This document shows positions 34,371 through 47,849 of a DNA stretch of 64,000 nucleotides, one piece after another. Position numbers and translations under genes: made by a program. The notes beneath the pieces were generated by a model. The model was not told where the DNA came from. It did no database searches and saw only the letters and a program-made list of their open reading frames with translations. Numbering within the stretch: the stretch's first letter is position 1; the number at the start of each line of letters is the position of its first letter. Source of the DNA: Protea cynaroides (lineage: Eukaryota > Streptophyta > Magnoliopsida > Proteales > Proteaceae); the NCBI GenBank assembly GCA_028583415.1, contig CM053273.1, forward strand, positions 86,402,676 to 86,466,675, read 5' to 3'.

Positions 34371-34997
34371 CTGAACAACAGGAGAAAATCTTTTTCGATC
34401 ATAACACGTCATATGAAAGAGCAGATTTTTGCTAATGTTTTCATCTTCGTGATTTCTTTCCTTAGACGTGTTTTTATTATGATCAATAAAATCTTTCCCC
34501 TTGGATTAGAATAAAGGCAGTGGGGCCGATAGGGTAGTTGTGGTTAGTTTTGCTCCACGGCTTCCAACATGTTGACATCCGCCACCTCTTCCGACCACAA
34601 GCGGCGGACCGTCTTTGTAGACGATAATTTTTTATTTTTTATTTTTATTTATTTATTTATTTATTTTTTGCATGGGACCATGACGACGATAGGTGAGAGG
34701 GACCTGGCAATAGAGAATGATTTCTTGCCGGGGATCTTTATTGAACTGCCGAAGTGAGCCATGTGTATGGTTATCTTCAACAATACAAATTTTATTTGTA
34801 ATATTCAAACAAAGACTTTTCAGTTGCTGTTTTGGGTTATTTTTAATTATTCAAAATGTAAAATTGCATTCAAACGAGTAATTAAAATTCAATATTTATT
34901 GTTTGAAATAAAAAATAATAGCCTCTAATTTAGACTTTTTCAATTTTCCTCTTTTCTTACTTGTTATTTTAATGGGAATTATTTCTTTTTTTTTTTT
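34371..34997. other. No feature recognised
   Basis: An (ATTT)n stretch at about 34636-34670 interrupts a short GC-richer frame (34569-34757) with no known match. Confidence 0.4.
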
Positions 34998-35474
34998 GGA
35001 CTTTAGTTCAAATACACGGTTCGACTTTAGTTCAAATACACCTATTATCTTAAAGTTGATAATAATTACATTTACTATCCTTAAATACCAAACATGGTTA
35101 TACAGAGACTCAATCTGCTAGTATTTTTTTTTCTATTAATTGCTAATATCAGCTCTATTTTATTTTTTTAAGGTCCGAAATTCCCTTATGGGTATTGTAA
35201 AAAGACCAAAATAATGTAAAATAAGAGAACAAGAGTGTTTTTCTATATAAAGATTTGGGAGAATACTTTGGTCATTTCATCATTTCATATTTATAGAGGG
35301 TTAAAAAAAATCATTTCCCCTATTTTGTAAAAAAATCATTTCCCCTATTTTGTTTGTAAATACAATAAAACTAAAATTATCTTTAAAATTTTTTTATTTA
35401 ATACCATTAGAATTTGGGGTGCAATTGTAATTATTATCACCTTTAAAGGAATATGTGTATTTGAATCAAAGTCT
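34998..35474. mobile_element. MITE with inverted ends (about 477 bp)
   Basis: The left end GGACTTTAGTTCAAATACAC pairs with the inverted right end AGACTTTGATTCAAATACAC. Similarity continues inward through TTATC...GATAATAATTACA. The first 22 bases of the left end are duplicated (35018 onward). No clear target duplication. Confidence 0.6.
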
Positions 35475-35499
35475 AAGAGATGATATGAATAATTTTCTC

Positions 35500-35500
<1 letters not shown>

Positions 35501-35545
<45 letters not shown>
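35501..35545. repeat. (ATT)n microsatellite
   Basis: About 15 ATT trinucleotides; read on the other strand it gives a poly-Asn frame that is not a gene. Confidence 0.97.
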
Positions 35546-35796
35546 TTGTGTATGTTTACGTGTACATATCACATGATCTTCTTAAGACTGTAGTTATTAA
35601 ATTAATTAAAGATGAATAGCCTTGATTTAACCAAAACATTAAGATGGTCACCACTTGATGGTGGGGACAATATGAACATGGGACACGTAAATTGCATGAA
35701 GTCGGGCATTGTGTGGACTAATAAAGAAAGCCCACATTATTGGCTTGCCGACAGCCATACGGGGTTTGTGCAGATGTTTTCCCCATTTGATAATCA

Positions 35797-36039
35797 GGAT
35801 TCATATCGTCTCTTCCCAGTGGTTCTGGGAGGACAGCAGCAGCCTTACCCAGATGGTCGTCACATGATTCTCGGGTAAATCTGAGACTCACGTTTGAATC
35901 GATACCCCGTCTGCTCGGTTTGTTGGCTGGGTATCGACTCGGACGTGGGTCTCATATTCACCCAAGAACCACGTGGCGGCCATCCAAATAAGACTGCTGC
36001 TGTCCTCCCATAACCACTGGAAAGAGAGGATGCGAATCC
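35797..36039. mobile_element. Palindromic MITE family P, copy 1 (243 bp)
   Basis: A near-complete palindrome from GGATTCATATCGTCTCTTCC to its inverted partner ending GAGGATGCGAATCC, with TCTGGGAGGACAGCAGC and its inverse inside. Copies 2 and 3 lie at 54366-54618 and 54974-55267. No target duplication is seen at this copy. Confidence 0.8.
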
Positions 36040-38547
36040 TTAGTAAACATCTCACATCTTTGGGAACCGTCGAATCAAAACCACCCTAGACCCTTGCTTT
36101 TCCGACGTTAAAGATACCATAATCCTCTTCTTGGTCGGCAAACACAGTGCACTGTTTCCACACCTTCATGTTTGCCTTCAAGGCTCTATTTTTTTTGGGG
36201 ACTGAAAAGATAAGGCAAAAGAGGAATTTTCGTGAAATTTGCTTTCAAAGGTATATGTTTGTTCCAGCAAAAAATACCTGGAAGTAGACATATTTTACAA
36301 TAGCAGAATTATATAGCCAATCCCGTTGTTGGGTACAAATACTAGAAAGCCAATAGAATGGCGACATCTAGACATCATCAAAAGTACTCACAAATTTCAG
36401 ATGTAAAATCGTTATTTTACCCTAAAACCACAACAAAGGGACACCTCTGTCTTTAATAGTTTAAGTCAAGGGCAAAAACGTTCACCAAAAAATGATATTA
36501 AATCAAAGTCTTGTCACTTAACAATTATTACTTTAACCGTTTTACATTTATGCTCTAACACCTCAGTAATCCCTCTTTTCCCCCACTCTACTTATTTACT
36601 TGATCAGACCCCGACCACATTATCTGTGTGATAGATTCTTAAATTAAGCATCAGAGTGTTGTCAGGGTTTATAAGCCTGACCTCCCTTGTGGCTTATCGT
36701 TTTGCAAGTCTAATCAGCATCTAGGACCACGGCCGTTGGATAGACAATGGACAGTCAAGAATAACTATCTATGTACGTCCATTGGTGTTTACACAACTCC
36801 AACCACAACTATGCATCCTTTCATGGTTGTATATTTTCAAAGTTTTATTTTTCTTTTTGGAAAATTGAAACTTGATATGTCAGCAAGGGATAGACTCTAT
36901 TTGTCCCCAAAATACAGGCTCCAGTCAAATTATAATGTGACAAATTTTACATGGTCGGTCCCCTTCCTATCCAACAAATAAGATTTCCACTTTTTGCCCC
37001 ATATGATTTAAGATTGCTAGAATTTTGCATGCAAAATAATTTTATAGTACCACATGAAAGAGAAAAAAGTTTGAGAGTTGAAATACATGAATAGATAGTG
37101 ATATGAACAACATGCTTATAACACTTCGAAGCAATCATATTAGAGCCCATTTAAAATCGTGTGGACAAACTCAACTTCAGTAACATTCACCCAAAAAATT
37201 TTGAACTCACTTTCTATCAAGTCCTGAGTCCTCTCACAAAAGATAGTGAAATGACCATCTTGTTCCTGATTATTTTATCGCCCATCTGAAAGGACGCATG
37301 AGAATGTTACTAGGCAATCTTTTCCCCTAATTTTAATCTGAAGGAAAATTTTATTTTTTTCAAAGTGAATGGTGATTTTTCTTAAAAACGGTTCTCTTGG
37401 GTTTATATTATATAATGTATTCTATAATATATTATAAAATTTGTGATTATTTAGTATGATTTATAGTATTTATTTATAATTAAATAAATTGATATAATCC
37501 ATAATCTACAAATAAATTGATAGTTATTTATTATTATTAAAATAATATATTATTGACTGTTTGTATCGATTTTAAGGCGGTCTTCCGTTTTTTCAAATCG
37601 AAATATCGCATCATCCTGTCAACTCTTATTCATCAATATGACTCACCACTAGTAACTCCAGAGTGTATTATTCAAATCCACGGCTGAGATTTTTTAAGGA
37701 CCCACCAAAAGTTAGATGCCAACACAATACTCAATATAATTGGAGTTTAAAGGAGGAAGGTGGGACCAGGCTAGTATTTATATAGAAAGAAGACGTGTTT
37801 GAGTAATGGAAAAGTCAAAAGTTGCGGATTTTTTGAATGAAAGGAATGGAATCCAACCATTCAAATATTTTATTCAAATTTCAATTCAATCCGTCTTTGT
37901 CTCAATCTTGAAAAAAAATCGTCTGTAACTTCTGATATAGTAGAGTGTATTCAGATCATTAAAAGTGCATTTGTCACAAGTCCGATGAACTCTCATTGGT
38001 CAGGATCAAATCTATTACATCGAAATACTACAAACGATCCTAACCCGTCAATCTCTTGTTTTCTACTCTCTTTACTTTCAATTCTAGGAAGGTATTCTTC
38101 TGGAATCAACTTCCTCCCATCAATATAATGTTAAACTTGTTTTGGAACTCCAAATGTCACTTTTAAATGACAAAGTACCCCAAATGTCATATTTTCAAAG
38201 ATTGTACCTCAGATATAAATTGTACATTAAAATGTTCCAAACGTATTTCTCATTATATAATGTATTATGTCTACTGATACCAAACAGTTATTATTTATGA
38301 CTTATAATTAATTATCATAATTGATTTATCACAAATAACTCATAATATATCATATAATACAAACCGAAGAGAGCCTATGCATACAAATTTTTGTTCCCTA
38401 TCAAAAGTATGGATAATGAATTTCCAAGAAAAAGTAAGAAAGCTAGGTTAGGCCAGGGTACTAATGAATGATGTTGAAAATTTCAACTCCATCCAATTGT
38501 CTTTCTATTATATAGGTCCCTTCCCTTTAAGGTTTTGATTAATTTGG
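36040..38547. other. Intergenic, no gene recognised
   Basis: AT-rich. Two patches (about 37390-37590 and, inverted, about 38225-38370) share words such as GGTTTRTATTATAT and may be decayed MITE relatives. The frames in this stretch are short and match nothing I know. Confidence 0.4.
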
Positions 38548-38550
38548 TTA

Positions 38551-38893
38551 GGCTTTGTTTAGGTGCAAGGGGGATTGAAGGGAAGGGAACTGAAATTTTT
38601 AAATTTTAAATGAAAACTTTTGTAATGAATGAAGCATATGCTATCACATTACCATTGAACTAATTCTAAATTATTTCATATTTAGTTATTAATTTACACT
38701 TCACTTTGCATCCAAATCCCTCCCATTTGTAAAGGGAAATAAATTTTACATCTTATAAGTATCATTATTAAATATGTTAAGAAGTTTAGGTAATTTGTAC
38801 AATCATATTATATTATAACTATAAAAATTTCCATTTAAAGTTAAAAATTTTCACTTCCCTCCCGTTCAATTCCCCTTACAACCAAACAAAGTC
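38551..38893. mobile_element. PIF/Harbinger (Tourist-like) MITE (343 bp)
   Basis: The left end GGCTTTGTTTAGGTGCAAGG pairs with the inverted right end GACTTTGTTTGGTTGTAAGG, followed in both by GGGRATTGAA and GGGAAGTGAAA-like words. The duplication is TTA (38548-38550 and 38894-38896). These ends are typical of Tourist MITEs. Confidence 0.88.
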
Positions 38894-38896
38894 TTA

Positions 38897-39479
38897 GGTA
38901 TTGATCACTCATTTTACTTATTTGGACTTTCCTCTTATTAGGCCTATGGTTTGCATATAGTCCACAGAAGAAGCTTTCTACTTCATATACCTGTTGAAGA
39001 TAAAGAAGGCCTAAATTTTGCCCAAACGTACAGTTAAAGGTCCCCCACTCACATTTTAATTAACCAAGTGCCTAAATGAAGTTTGTAAATCATTAAAAAA
39101 AAAGTCAATGATAATTAATTAGCCACATTGTGAATAAAATTAAAGTTTTTTTTTTTTTTTTTTTGGCCTAAAAGATCAAAAGGATTATATTTAGGAAAAG
39201 GAAAAATTACAACCCATGAGAAGGAAGTCATACCTTTGGCATTGTTATCAGCAGGACCCAACTCATGGTTACATACTTTATTTTAAAACTTATCCAAGGC
39301 CAGCTAGATGCCTCCCAAACACATCTCGTGCCACAAAATCAAGACATGTAGTCCAAATTTCGGACATTTTTGTGGATGCAACTCTTTATTACATCACTCT
39401 ACACTTCTGTTTCCACAATAACATAGAAGTGGATGTAACTCCCATACAACATCTCGTGCCCTAAACCCTAAACATAGAA
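38897..39479. other. Spacer and decayed edge of the LINE
   Basis: A short direct repeat (CATCACTCTAC.CTTCTGTTTCCAC) at about 39391-39417 and 39501-39525 marks a rearranged edge of the LINE. No gene. Confidence 0.4.
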
Positions 39480-39539
39480 CTCCAAAGAATTTGAATTGGC
39501 ATCACTCTACGCTTCTGTTTCCACCATGAAAACAACCTT

Positions 39540-39994
39540 TCAACATCCGGGAATTTAGTCCACCATAGGCCAAATAGACCAAAAATATTCTGTCATACCT
39601 CTAGTATTAAGCTACAGTGTATGAAAATATGATTATGGCTCTCTTCATTTCGATGAAAAAGGTGGCACCTGGATATTACCGGTACCCATTTCTTTTTTAC
39701 AGCGTCATCCATCGGTAATCGATGCCAAAACCATCTCCATGCAAATACAGAAGTTCTAGGATGTAACTCCATTCGCCATATGTCCCTTGCCCTGCTATGT
39801 TCATTGCCACCGGACCGTAAATATCTCCAAGTGGATGCTACAGTAAACTCTCCATCTTGGGATTCTCTCCAAACTAGTTTATCACTTTCGCCATCTACTA
39901 CTTGAATGTGCTTTGCACTTTCCCAACGTTGGCTCAGTTCAATAGATTGGGATTGAGGTAATCTCCATTCACCATTAACTATAAAACTAGACAA
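39540..39994 (-). pseudogene. LINE zf-RVT zinc-binding region
   Basis: Minus strand: DGEFTVASTWRYLRSG, then LHPRTSVFAWRWFWHRLPMD, ISRCHLFHRNEESHNHIFIH and C. The W.......RLPT..V...W....R.C..C...EE...H.F..C pattern is the reverse-transcriptase-associated zinc region. The second Cys of the C..C pair is Phe. The frame ends in a stop at 39593, then reads on toward WWKQKRRVMPIQI. Confidence 0.75.
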
Positions 39995-40599
39995 CTATAT
40001 AGGTTTTGTGATAACATTAGACTCATGAAGATCCATTATATCTTTTAGAAAATAGTTACCCAACCAATTTGAGGTCCACACATTTATGAACTTCTCATCA
40101 CCAATAATCCATCTTGTATGGGTAGCTGTCCAATCCCATAATTTCTTCATACTACTCCAAACTGTAGAAACTAAAATCCTTTTTCACGTGGAGCCATCTT
40201 CCATAATGTATTTGTCTCTCAATAGTTTAGCAAATCTAGATTTGCCAGACATTATATGCCATACAAGTTTTGAGAGAAGTGTCTTATTAATCTCAGCTAA
40301 TCTTCTAATTCCTAGACCCCCTTTCTTTTGAGGTCTACAAACTGTCTCTCATTTGACTGTTACCCCTTTTTTCTTCATGGGATCACCACTCCATAAGAAA
40401 TTTCTTTTCCAACGCTCTGATTCTTTAACCATAGAAGATGGCCACATATAAACCGAGAAAGAGTGAAGCAAGGAACTAGTGAGAACTGATTTAACTAGTT
40501 GTACGTACCCAACCATTGACAGTAATCACCCTTGTCACACTAAGAATTTCTTTCTTAGTCTATCCATAATGGGTAGTAAATAGGTCTTTATAGTTTTCC

Positions 40600-41130
40600 T
40601 TAAAAATGTCCACCCCAAGTATCTTGTTGGGGAAGTGCTTTATGTGAAATCCAAGCATGATAAAATCTGACGTTTTGTGCTCGACTTAATATTGTTGAAA
40701 AAATTTTACTCTTACCTTCATTTATTTGCTGCCCAACATATTCTTTGTATTTTGCAAGTAATCTCTGAATGGCTCGTGCACTTATTGACTTCGTTTTCAT
40801 GAAGAGCAAAATATCATCTGCAAAGAGAAGTTGAGAAAGAGTATTCACCACACTTCGAACTTGAAGAGGTTCCACCTTGCCACATTGGATCAACTTATTA
40901 ATATTACGACAAAGCACTTTTTCAGCAATAACAACAAAATAGGAGATATTGGATCCTCCTGTCTCAAGCCTCTTGTTGCTTCAAAATATCCAATTGGTCC
41001 TCCATTAACCATCGCAGATAGCCTAGCAGATTGTAGGAAAGTCATCACTCTATTGACAAATGTATTTGAAAACCCAAATCTCTGCAATACATCACATAAG
41101 AATTTCTATTCTACGGTATCATAGGTTTTT
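40600..41130 (-). pseudogene. LINE reverse transcriptase fragment
   Basis: Minus strand: LQRFGFSNTFVNRVMTFLQS, then ATRGLRQEDPISPILLLLL and, after a frame change, LSQLLFADDILLFMKTKSIS, where FADD is the catalytic motif (near 40806-40826). The G-L-R-Q-D-P-L-S-P block is present with an inserted Glu. Frame breaks separate the blocks, and more RT sequence is faintly visible to about 41530. Confidence 0.8.
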
Positions 41131-42289
41131 TGAATGTCTTTAATAGCCATATAATTTTTATTATTCTTCTAACCCATCAAACATGTCAATCAAAAGCCAC
41201 ACCAATGTTATGGTGAATCAAACGACCCCTCCCAAAACCCCCTTGTTCTTTAGATATTAATTCCCCAATAAATCTCCCTAACCTAGTGGAAAGAATTTTA
41301 GAAATGACCTAGTAAACGAAATTCCCGACACAAATTGGTTTATAACTAGACAACTTCATAGCACCTTCAATCTTTGGTATTAATGAAATGAAATTGTTAT
41401 TAATACCATGTGGAAGAGCCTCGTCAATAAAGAAACTATGGATGGCTCTGCAAACATCTTTTCCTATAATTTTCCAGTAAATTTTAAAAAATTTACTTAA
41501 GAAACCATCAAGGACTAGAACACTATTTTCATTTATCTAAAAAACAGTCATATTGATTTCTTCGTTAGAAGGAACAACATCAAGCATAATGGAGTCCTTT
41601 ACCGAAACTAGATGAGGGATGATGTCAAGAAGATCTCCATTTGGAATAGATCCCCTACTTTCATGAAATTCCATGTAGAATTCCTCAATACCTGTCTTGA
41701 TTTGGTCTAGATTTTCAATCAACCTTCTATCATCCATTTGCAATAGACAGATGTAGCCTTTACTCCTTCTCATCTTTGTTTGTGCATGAAAATACTTAGA
41801 GTTATTGTCACCACACCTTAACTATTGTATACGTGATTTTTCTGCCCAAAGAACCTCTTGAAGCCCCAATGCGTGTTCGTACATCTTCACAGCTTCTATC
41901 TCTTCCTTGCACAAATAGTCATTAGCACCCACCATTTGTAAGGTTTCTAGTATGTCTTCCATCAACATCCTAGATTTTGCAACCTCAGCATCAATTTTTG
42001 AAAAAGTGTTTCTTGACCATACCTTCAAAACAGGTTTCAAGTGCTTCAACTTTTGAGAAAGTACATAAAAAAGGCCGACCCTAAATTGGTGCATTCCAGG
42101 ATTCTCTGACTATAGGGCCCAACCATCCTGGTTAAGGAATGACAGGTCTTCGTTCTGGTCCACCCACACATGACGGAATTGTGCTTCAAGGAAGCTATTA
42201 TTTTCCATCCAAAATCTCTGGATTCTAAATGGTATGTTTTTTTTGTTTTGGAACTGCATTTCCTCCCACCAGAATTGGACAATGATCAG

Positions 42290-42956
42290 ATTCCACACGT
42301 GGTAGGCATCTCTGATAATAGTCTGGATATCTGACCATCCATTCTTCGTTTACATAATTTCTATCTAGGACTGCTTGAACATGTCCAATCACCCTATTAT
42401 TCATCCAAGTGTATTTCAACCCTTGTAAGGACAGAACTTATAAGAGGACAGAGTCTAAGAAGGCTGAAATTCTCCCACTGCAAGATCATTAAACCTCCTT
42501 GGTCGAATTTTCTCATGAGAGAATAGATAGCAGTTAAAGTCACCAATCACCATCCGTAGATACATCGGCTGACCCATTGTTAATAAGTCCAACCACAAAT
42601 CCCTTCTTCTTGCCCGTGTACAATGAGCATGAACAAAAACTAAGTAGATGAGGTGATCTGCCTACCTCCACTGAAACTGTTAAATGTTGATAAGACGACA
42701 GAACATGTACAGGCTCCTTAATAGACAGTTTCCACATTTACCAAAGGTTTGGGATGAAACTAGGTCTAGAGTTATGAAGCATCAAAGTACTGTAACCCAA
42801 AGACTGAAAAAGTTGATTTGGATACTTATCTGTATCCACTTTCGGCTCTGCCAAACATAATAAATCAAGTGATGTTTCTTGCAACATCTTTTTGAGAACC
42901 AGTCTAGATTTCAAGTTCGAGACATCCCTTATATTCCAATATAGAATTTTCATCAT
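42290..42956 (-). pseudogene. LINE ORF2 N-terminus: AP-type endonuclease
   Basis: The start MMKILYWNIRDVSNLKSRLV at 42956 is the plant LINE ORF2 opening (WNIRG). It is followed by LLCLAEPKVD, a Gly-Asp-Trp region at about 42540 corresponding to GDFN, and RVESDHCPILVG (about 42300), the SDH motif of the endonuclease/exonuclease/phosphatase fold. A stop follows NLW at 42738, and at least two shifts are needed to read through. Confidence 0.8.
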
Positions 42957-42999
42957 AAATTACTTTTTTGTTTCGAAGTTTTTTCTCCCTTCTTGGGCC

Positions 43000-44918
43000 T
43001 ACCTCGGCCCCGCTTCACCATAGTAGATTTTCCATTTGGATCCTGAAGCAATTTATCAATTTCCTCAATCTCAAGGAACAATATTTTTGCCACTCATACA
43101 TTATGACTAAGAATGATATGACCACCTAATGACCCTGCAACAGACGTTGATACTCCATTATTTTCTTCAGTTTATTACTTCCAACAACTTGCTCCCCACT
43201 TGGTGTTAAAGGAGGAATATTTTGTTGCCCTTCAGTACTCATTGCTATGTCCCCTATAGCTGTCTCATTTCCACCATGGACTGATACACTATTTGTAGCA
43301 TCATCACCCATCAACCTTTCCTCCTCATCTTCCTTATCCGACTCAGAGTCATTCCCTTCAGAAACTAACTCACCCTCCTCTTCCTCCCCCGATTCGTTCT
43401 CTTCAGCTATGTCTGCCTAGCGTTCGCTTTGTCTATGTATAGGAGAAGCTACACACATGTGCTGAGGAGAAGCCCCCTGCTGCACCTCATTATCGTGCCT
43501 CTGCTGCTCCAATCCATTTACTTCTGCCTGTTGATTATAGTTTTTCTTCTCCACAAATGAAGCATCATGATTTGGACAGTCCTTTAAAAAATGACCAAGC
43601 TGTAAGCACCCATTACACCTAGGCATAGGATCTTCATAAACCACTTTTTGTTTAAAGAAAAATTGAGTAAAAAGTCCTTCTTGCAGCCTCTCCACCAAAA
43701 TTTCATATTTACGTGGGGAATTCTGATCAATCTCCATCTGAACTCTCGCAAACTTCCCATGTACAGAGTTATTGAATTGCCTATCCAAAGATACTAGTCT
43801 GCCCACAACTGCAGCCATGGAAAAAATAATTTCCTCGTCCCAATATTTGAGAGATAGATTTGGCAGACGTATCTATTGCAACTTCTTTCGGACCTGTTGC
43901 TTCGTTACATCAAAATTTGGTTTCCACTATTGGAAACAAATTTCCTGGCCCTACACCCGTGTAATGCCACATTTTCACACAAACATCTTGTCGGCTTCTG
44001 TAAAGAAATGAAAAAGTAGATAACCCACACCTAGGGACACCATCTAAAACCGCATCCCACCCCACTGTGCACTAATTGAGTTTTTTTATGTCCCTTAATA
44101 ATATGCCTTTAGTCATCATTTGTCCAATCAGAGCATACCTGAACTTTGCCAATTGGAGCTCATACGTTGCCTAGGGAACAACCACTTTGGTTATTCTAGC
44201 TATTGTCTTTGCTCTTGAGCCTAATGCTGCATTGTTCGTAGTTGATTGATTCACCATTAAAGCATAGGATCAGCCTGAACGAGCTAAAGCAGGCCCCCCA
44301 TTCTGCCCATGCTTTGCAGCAAATGAAACAAACGGTTCCTGCGCCTTACCCTTCTCAACGTAGGACCATCGCCCTCTCTTCCTTTTAGATTGGCCAAAGG
44401 TAGACCTATTCATGACCCTATTTCGATCCCCTGGTTGAACTTGATCACTCCCAACATACCTATCGATCTGCATATTTAGATGCATGGATTGCTCCCTCTG
44501 CACATCCATGCCAGAACTTGTGAAAGTCCAAGCATCCGCAAAGCTCACTCTGCGAGCCATCGAGGTCCTCCCCTACACCGGTACTCAGTCTCCACATCCG
44601 AAGTGGAACATCTCCCCCTCTGTTTGCTCTATAGTCATCGATCCCCCATGGTTTCCTGATAACAGCATCGGACCTAGTGCACCTTGAAAACCTTGAAAGA
44701 CCCTAGGGATCACAAAAACCTTATTCAAACCCTACTATTGACTCACCACAAATTGAACCCCAAAGGTATAATCGGTAACCCTAGCAGTCAGCAACTCACC
44801 TCCTATCGGATTCCTTTGCTGATCTAAAGTTAGTGCATCTATCAATCTACCAGAGAGAAACCTTCCCAAACTAGAGGAATCACCATTGGCTAGCTCGATC
44901 AGCTCTACTTCCCCCATT
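43000..44918 (-). pseudogene. LINE ORF1 (DUF4283 / CCHC gag-like)
   Basis: The start MGEVELIELANGDSSSLGRF uses the ATG at 44916-44918. Next come an RRVSFADAWT block (44560-44270), a DUF4283-like region (RYALIGQMMTKGI, near 44120) and QFNNSVHGKFARVQMEID (about 43780). A zinc knuckle CNGCLQLGHFLKDC (C-x2-C-x4-H-x4-C, about 43575-43620) and an acidic tail follow. Stops at about 44735, 44270 and 43417 split it into four open pieces. It would bind RNA in the retrotransposition particle. Confidence 0.75.
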
Positions 44919-46014
44919 GTCACAAATCAACACTTTCTCTAACATCGGGTTTAGTATCCCTCTGAGTCGAAACAATCATTTGTCTCAAAAGAATCCCTTC
45001 TGCCTGAGGGTCTTCTATAGATTCCAGCACTGCCAGGGTGACCCAATCAATTACCTATGAGAAATTCTTTAACTGTAGCTTCTACAACATCTACTGGTGC
45101 TCTTGGAAAAATCTATAATGATCATTGTCCTCTTTCAAAACCCACTGGTGCTTGAGAAACCAAAGCTGACACCATAATATAGAATCAAAATTTCACGGTG
45201 CCCTAGCAAAAAGCCCTAATTTCAGAATCACCATCGCCCCTCCCCCTTAGGGCCTCGTTGTTCTTCCCAAGTGGACTATTGGTCATCCCAATTTAAAACC
45301 TGAAAATCCCTTTTGAAAAATTAAACTTGTAGAAAAAGTTTTGTCTATTTGTAATCAACAATGTCATCAGGTGTATATACTATTAGATCTTAACGACGAC
45401 AAGCCAAATAGATGCTAGGCCTGTATGGTTAGCTCTGATACCAACTGTTAATTATTCATATTAATAAAGTTTCAACTAAACTCATCCCAATCTATACAAG
45501 TACCATAGAATCATAAAAAAAAATGAAGCCTTAAGTACCATGGCTCAAAACAATTAAGAAAAAATATCAAACACTAAGATTTTTTTTATTGTAATTTGAA
45601 ATAACGTTTACATTTCTTGGGGCTATAGGCTACAAATCAAATGTCTTTTTAATAATAAATATATCTACTTCTCCCTGTTAATCTGTTAGTAGTCTGCTTT
45701 GTTTTCATAAACCCCATTCCTTTGGTTATATTTCGATAGAACCTCTCCCTCCCATTGATTACCACAACCCTTCCCCATATATTCAAACCTCATTCATTTA
45801 TCTATTCAGCAGACGATTTGCCAGTAGTGTCATCTTAGATTTTACTAGTCAATAAGAGGATCATACGAATATGATGTATTAAAAAAATTCATTAAAAAAA
45901 TTTATCTAATCCAAATTCGATAAATTTATCTTTTTCAATTCAATCATTCACTCATAGGTCATTACAATCAATCCTCATTGATCTTAGGTCTATATGGTTA
46001 ACTCTGATACCAAC

Positions 46015-46177
46015 TATTAGATATTTATGTGAATAGAATTTCAACTAAATTCATCTCAATCCATACAAGTACCATTGAACACAATGGAGAAGTCATAATC
46101 TATGAATCATAAAGATATACCTATCTGTGAAGGTTAATTTTTCTGATTTTCTCTACGTTCCAAGCTTTGATCGAAAT
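46015..46177 (-). repeat. Array LTR1, truncated
   Basis: Begins TATTAGATATTTATGTG (TG changed to TA) next to GATACCAAC and stops at TCGAAAT, where it joins the NYN side. The rest of the LTR is deleted. Confidence 0.75.
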
Positions 46178-46199
46178 ATTATACTTTTAATTTTAATTA

Positions 46200-46600
46200 T
46201 ATCACGGATTTAACAAGAGCCGTCACTTTTACAAGCCAAAAAAACCTTGGCAACCTGCATTGTTATAGTTTTTACTATATCTTGAAAATCACAATCTCTT
46301 AAAATTAAAAGTATAATATTTTTAGGATAGTTGTTGATAAATATTGTCATTGTCTGTTTGATTGTCATGTTTACTGCGTTTTTTGCTTTACTTTTGATAT
46401 TAATGGTTATCATTTTTTTAGATATTTTCGTCATATCATCACTTCTCATATGTTTGAAAATCTCAATTACAACAAAATTTTCCACTGTACCTTCTATTCT
46501 TTCATTATGTAAATTTATGGCTTTAACTCCATGATAAGGAATCGTATAATTTTCGAAGTTCCAAAATATCTCAATAGAAGGTAAAGGACTTTTGATGATT
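46200..46600 (-). pseudogene. NYN-domain (MARF1-like PIN-fold RNase) fragment, copy 1
   Basis: The minus strand is open from about 46600 to 46210: IEIFWNFENYTIPYHGVKAI, then RIEGTVENFVVIEIFKHM, MTIKQTMTIFINNYPKN, and ILRDCDFQDIVKTITM with FLACKSDGSC. The W.FEN...P.GV..., I..., M..F..N.P, L.S.D.DF..I pattern is that of NYN domains in plant MARF1/limkain-like proteins, which have a metal-dependent PIN-like RNase fold. The first acidic residue (WDxEN) is Asn here, and an eight-residue stretch after NLHN is missing compared with copy 2. Longest uninterrupted of the three copies. Confidence 0.62.
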
Positions 46601-47140
46601 TATTCACCATAATTTTTATGATTTATTTATCACAATTAGTGAATTATTACTCTTATTGGCAAGCACCATAGATGATAAATCAATATTAGCAAATTTCATC
46701 AAAATAATACTATGTGGTCTACACTTATAACTACTTTTAAATTCATTAAAAAATCTACATAAAAAAAAATTAAATCAATACATATAATTTTAATAATAAA
46801 TATATCTATTTTTCCTTTTTAATTTGTTAGCAGTCTCCTTCTCCTTCATAAATCATATTCCCCTGGTTCTGTTTCTACAAAATCTCTCCCTTCTTTTGGT
46901 TCGTAACCCTTCCCTATATATCCAAACCTCATTCATTTATCTATTCGCTAGATTACCAGTAATGTCATCCTAAATTCTATTAGTCATATTATAAAAGGTT
47001 TATACGAATATGATGTATTAAAAAAAAATTATCTTGTCCAAATTCAAAAAATTTATCTCTTCAATTCAATTATTCACTTATAGGTCTTTACAATTAATCC
47101 TCATTGATCCTAGGTCTGTATGATTGGCTCTGATATCAAC

Positions 47141-47577
47141 TGTTAAATATTTATGTGAATAAGATTTCAATCAAACCCATCACAATCCATACAAGTACCA
47201 TAGAACACAATGGAGAAGTCATAATCTATAAATCATAAAGACATACTTGTTTGTAAAGGCTGATTTCTATAATTTTCTATATGTTCCAAGCTTTGATAGA
47301 AATCCCTTGATTACAATATTCTACAGTCACTAGAGAATATCCCCAATCTATTACCAATGAATGTAGAGAGATCTCTTAAATAATTGTAGCTGTGGGACTC
47401 CAACTTAGTATTTATAGGATACTGTTATAATCTTAAATATTTTTCACAATAGAATTAGGGTTACCAAACCTATCTCATACATTTTGACGAACCAAATCAA
47501 ATCGGTTCCACCATGTTAATTATACTCGCACTGAATAATTAGTTTAGGTAACTAATTAAACCCACATAAGTCTAACA
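47141..47577 (-). repeat. Array LTR2, complete (437 bp)
   Basis: On the minus strand it starts TGTTAGACTTATGTGGG (at 47577) and ends AATATTTAACA (at 47141), next to primer site GATATCAGAGCC. Same length as the Copia LTRs at 15.4 and 21.6 kb. Confidence 0.85.
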
Positions 47578-47849
47578 ATGTCAACTGTCGAATCCTATAA
47601 ATCTCGTCCCACCTTCGTATACCTTGATTACCTCAGAAGCTTCCTCTTTATATTACTTGTAAAAATTTTCACATATAAAATTTTACATATGAAAAATTTT
47701 ACATTAAAACAAAAGGAGCCTTAAGTACCATAGTTTAAAACAATTAAGAAAAAACATCAAAAATTAAGATTTTTTTATTATATTTTGGAATAACATTTAC
47801 ATTTCCTAGGACCATAAACTACAAATCAAATGTCTTTTTAACTACTTCA

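Larger units (their letters stand above)
39480..45260 (-). mobile_element. L1-type LINE, long but inactive
   Basis: Minus-strand order: leader (about 45260-44920), ORF1, ORF2 endonuclease, reverse transcriptase, zf-RVT. Each part is recognisable but broken by frameshifts and stops, and the C-terminal RNase H and A tail are missing at the left end. ORF1 and ORF2 parts are given separately. The 32290-33510 fragment is a relative that keeps the missing 3' end. Confidence 0.85.

Noticed and set aside
35345..35572. Poly-Asn frame
   Set aside because: Translation of the (ATT)n microsatellite.
39480..45260. Active LINE
   Set aside because: Multiple stops and frameshifts in ORF1 and ORF2, and the RNase H end and A tail are missing.
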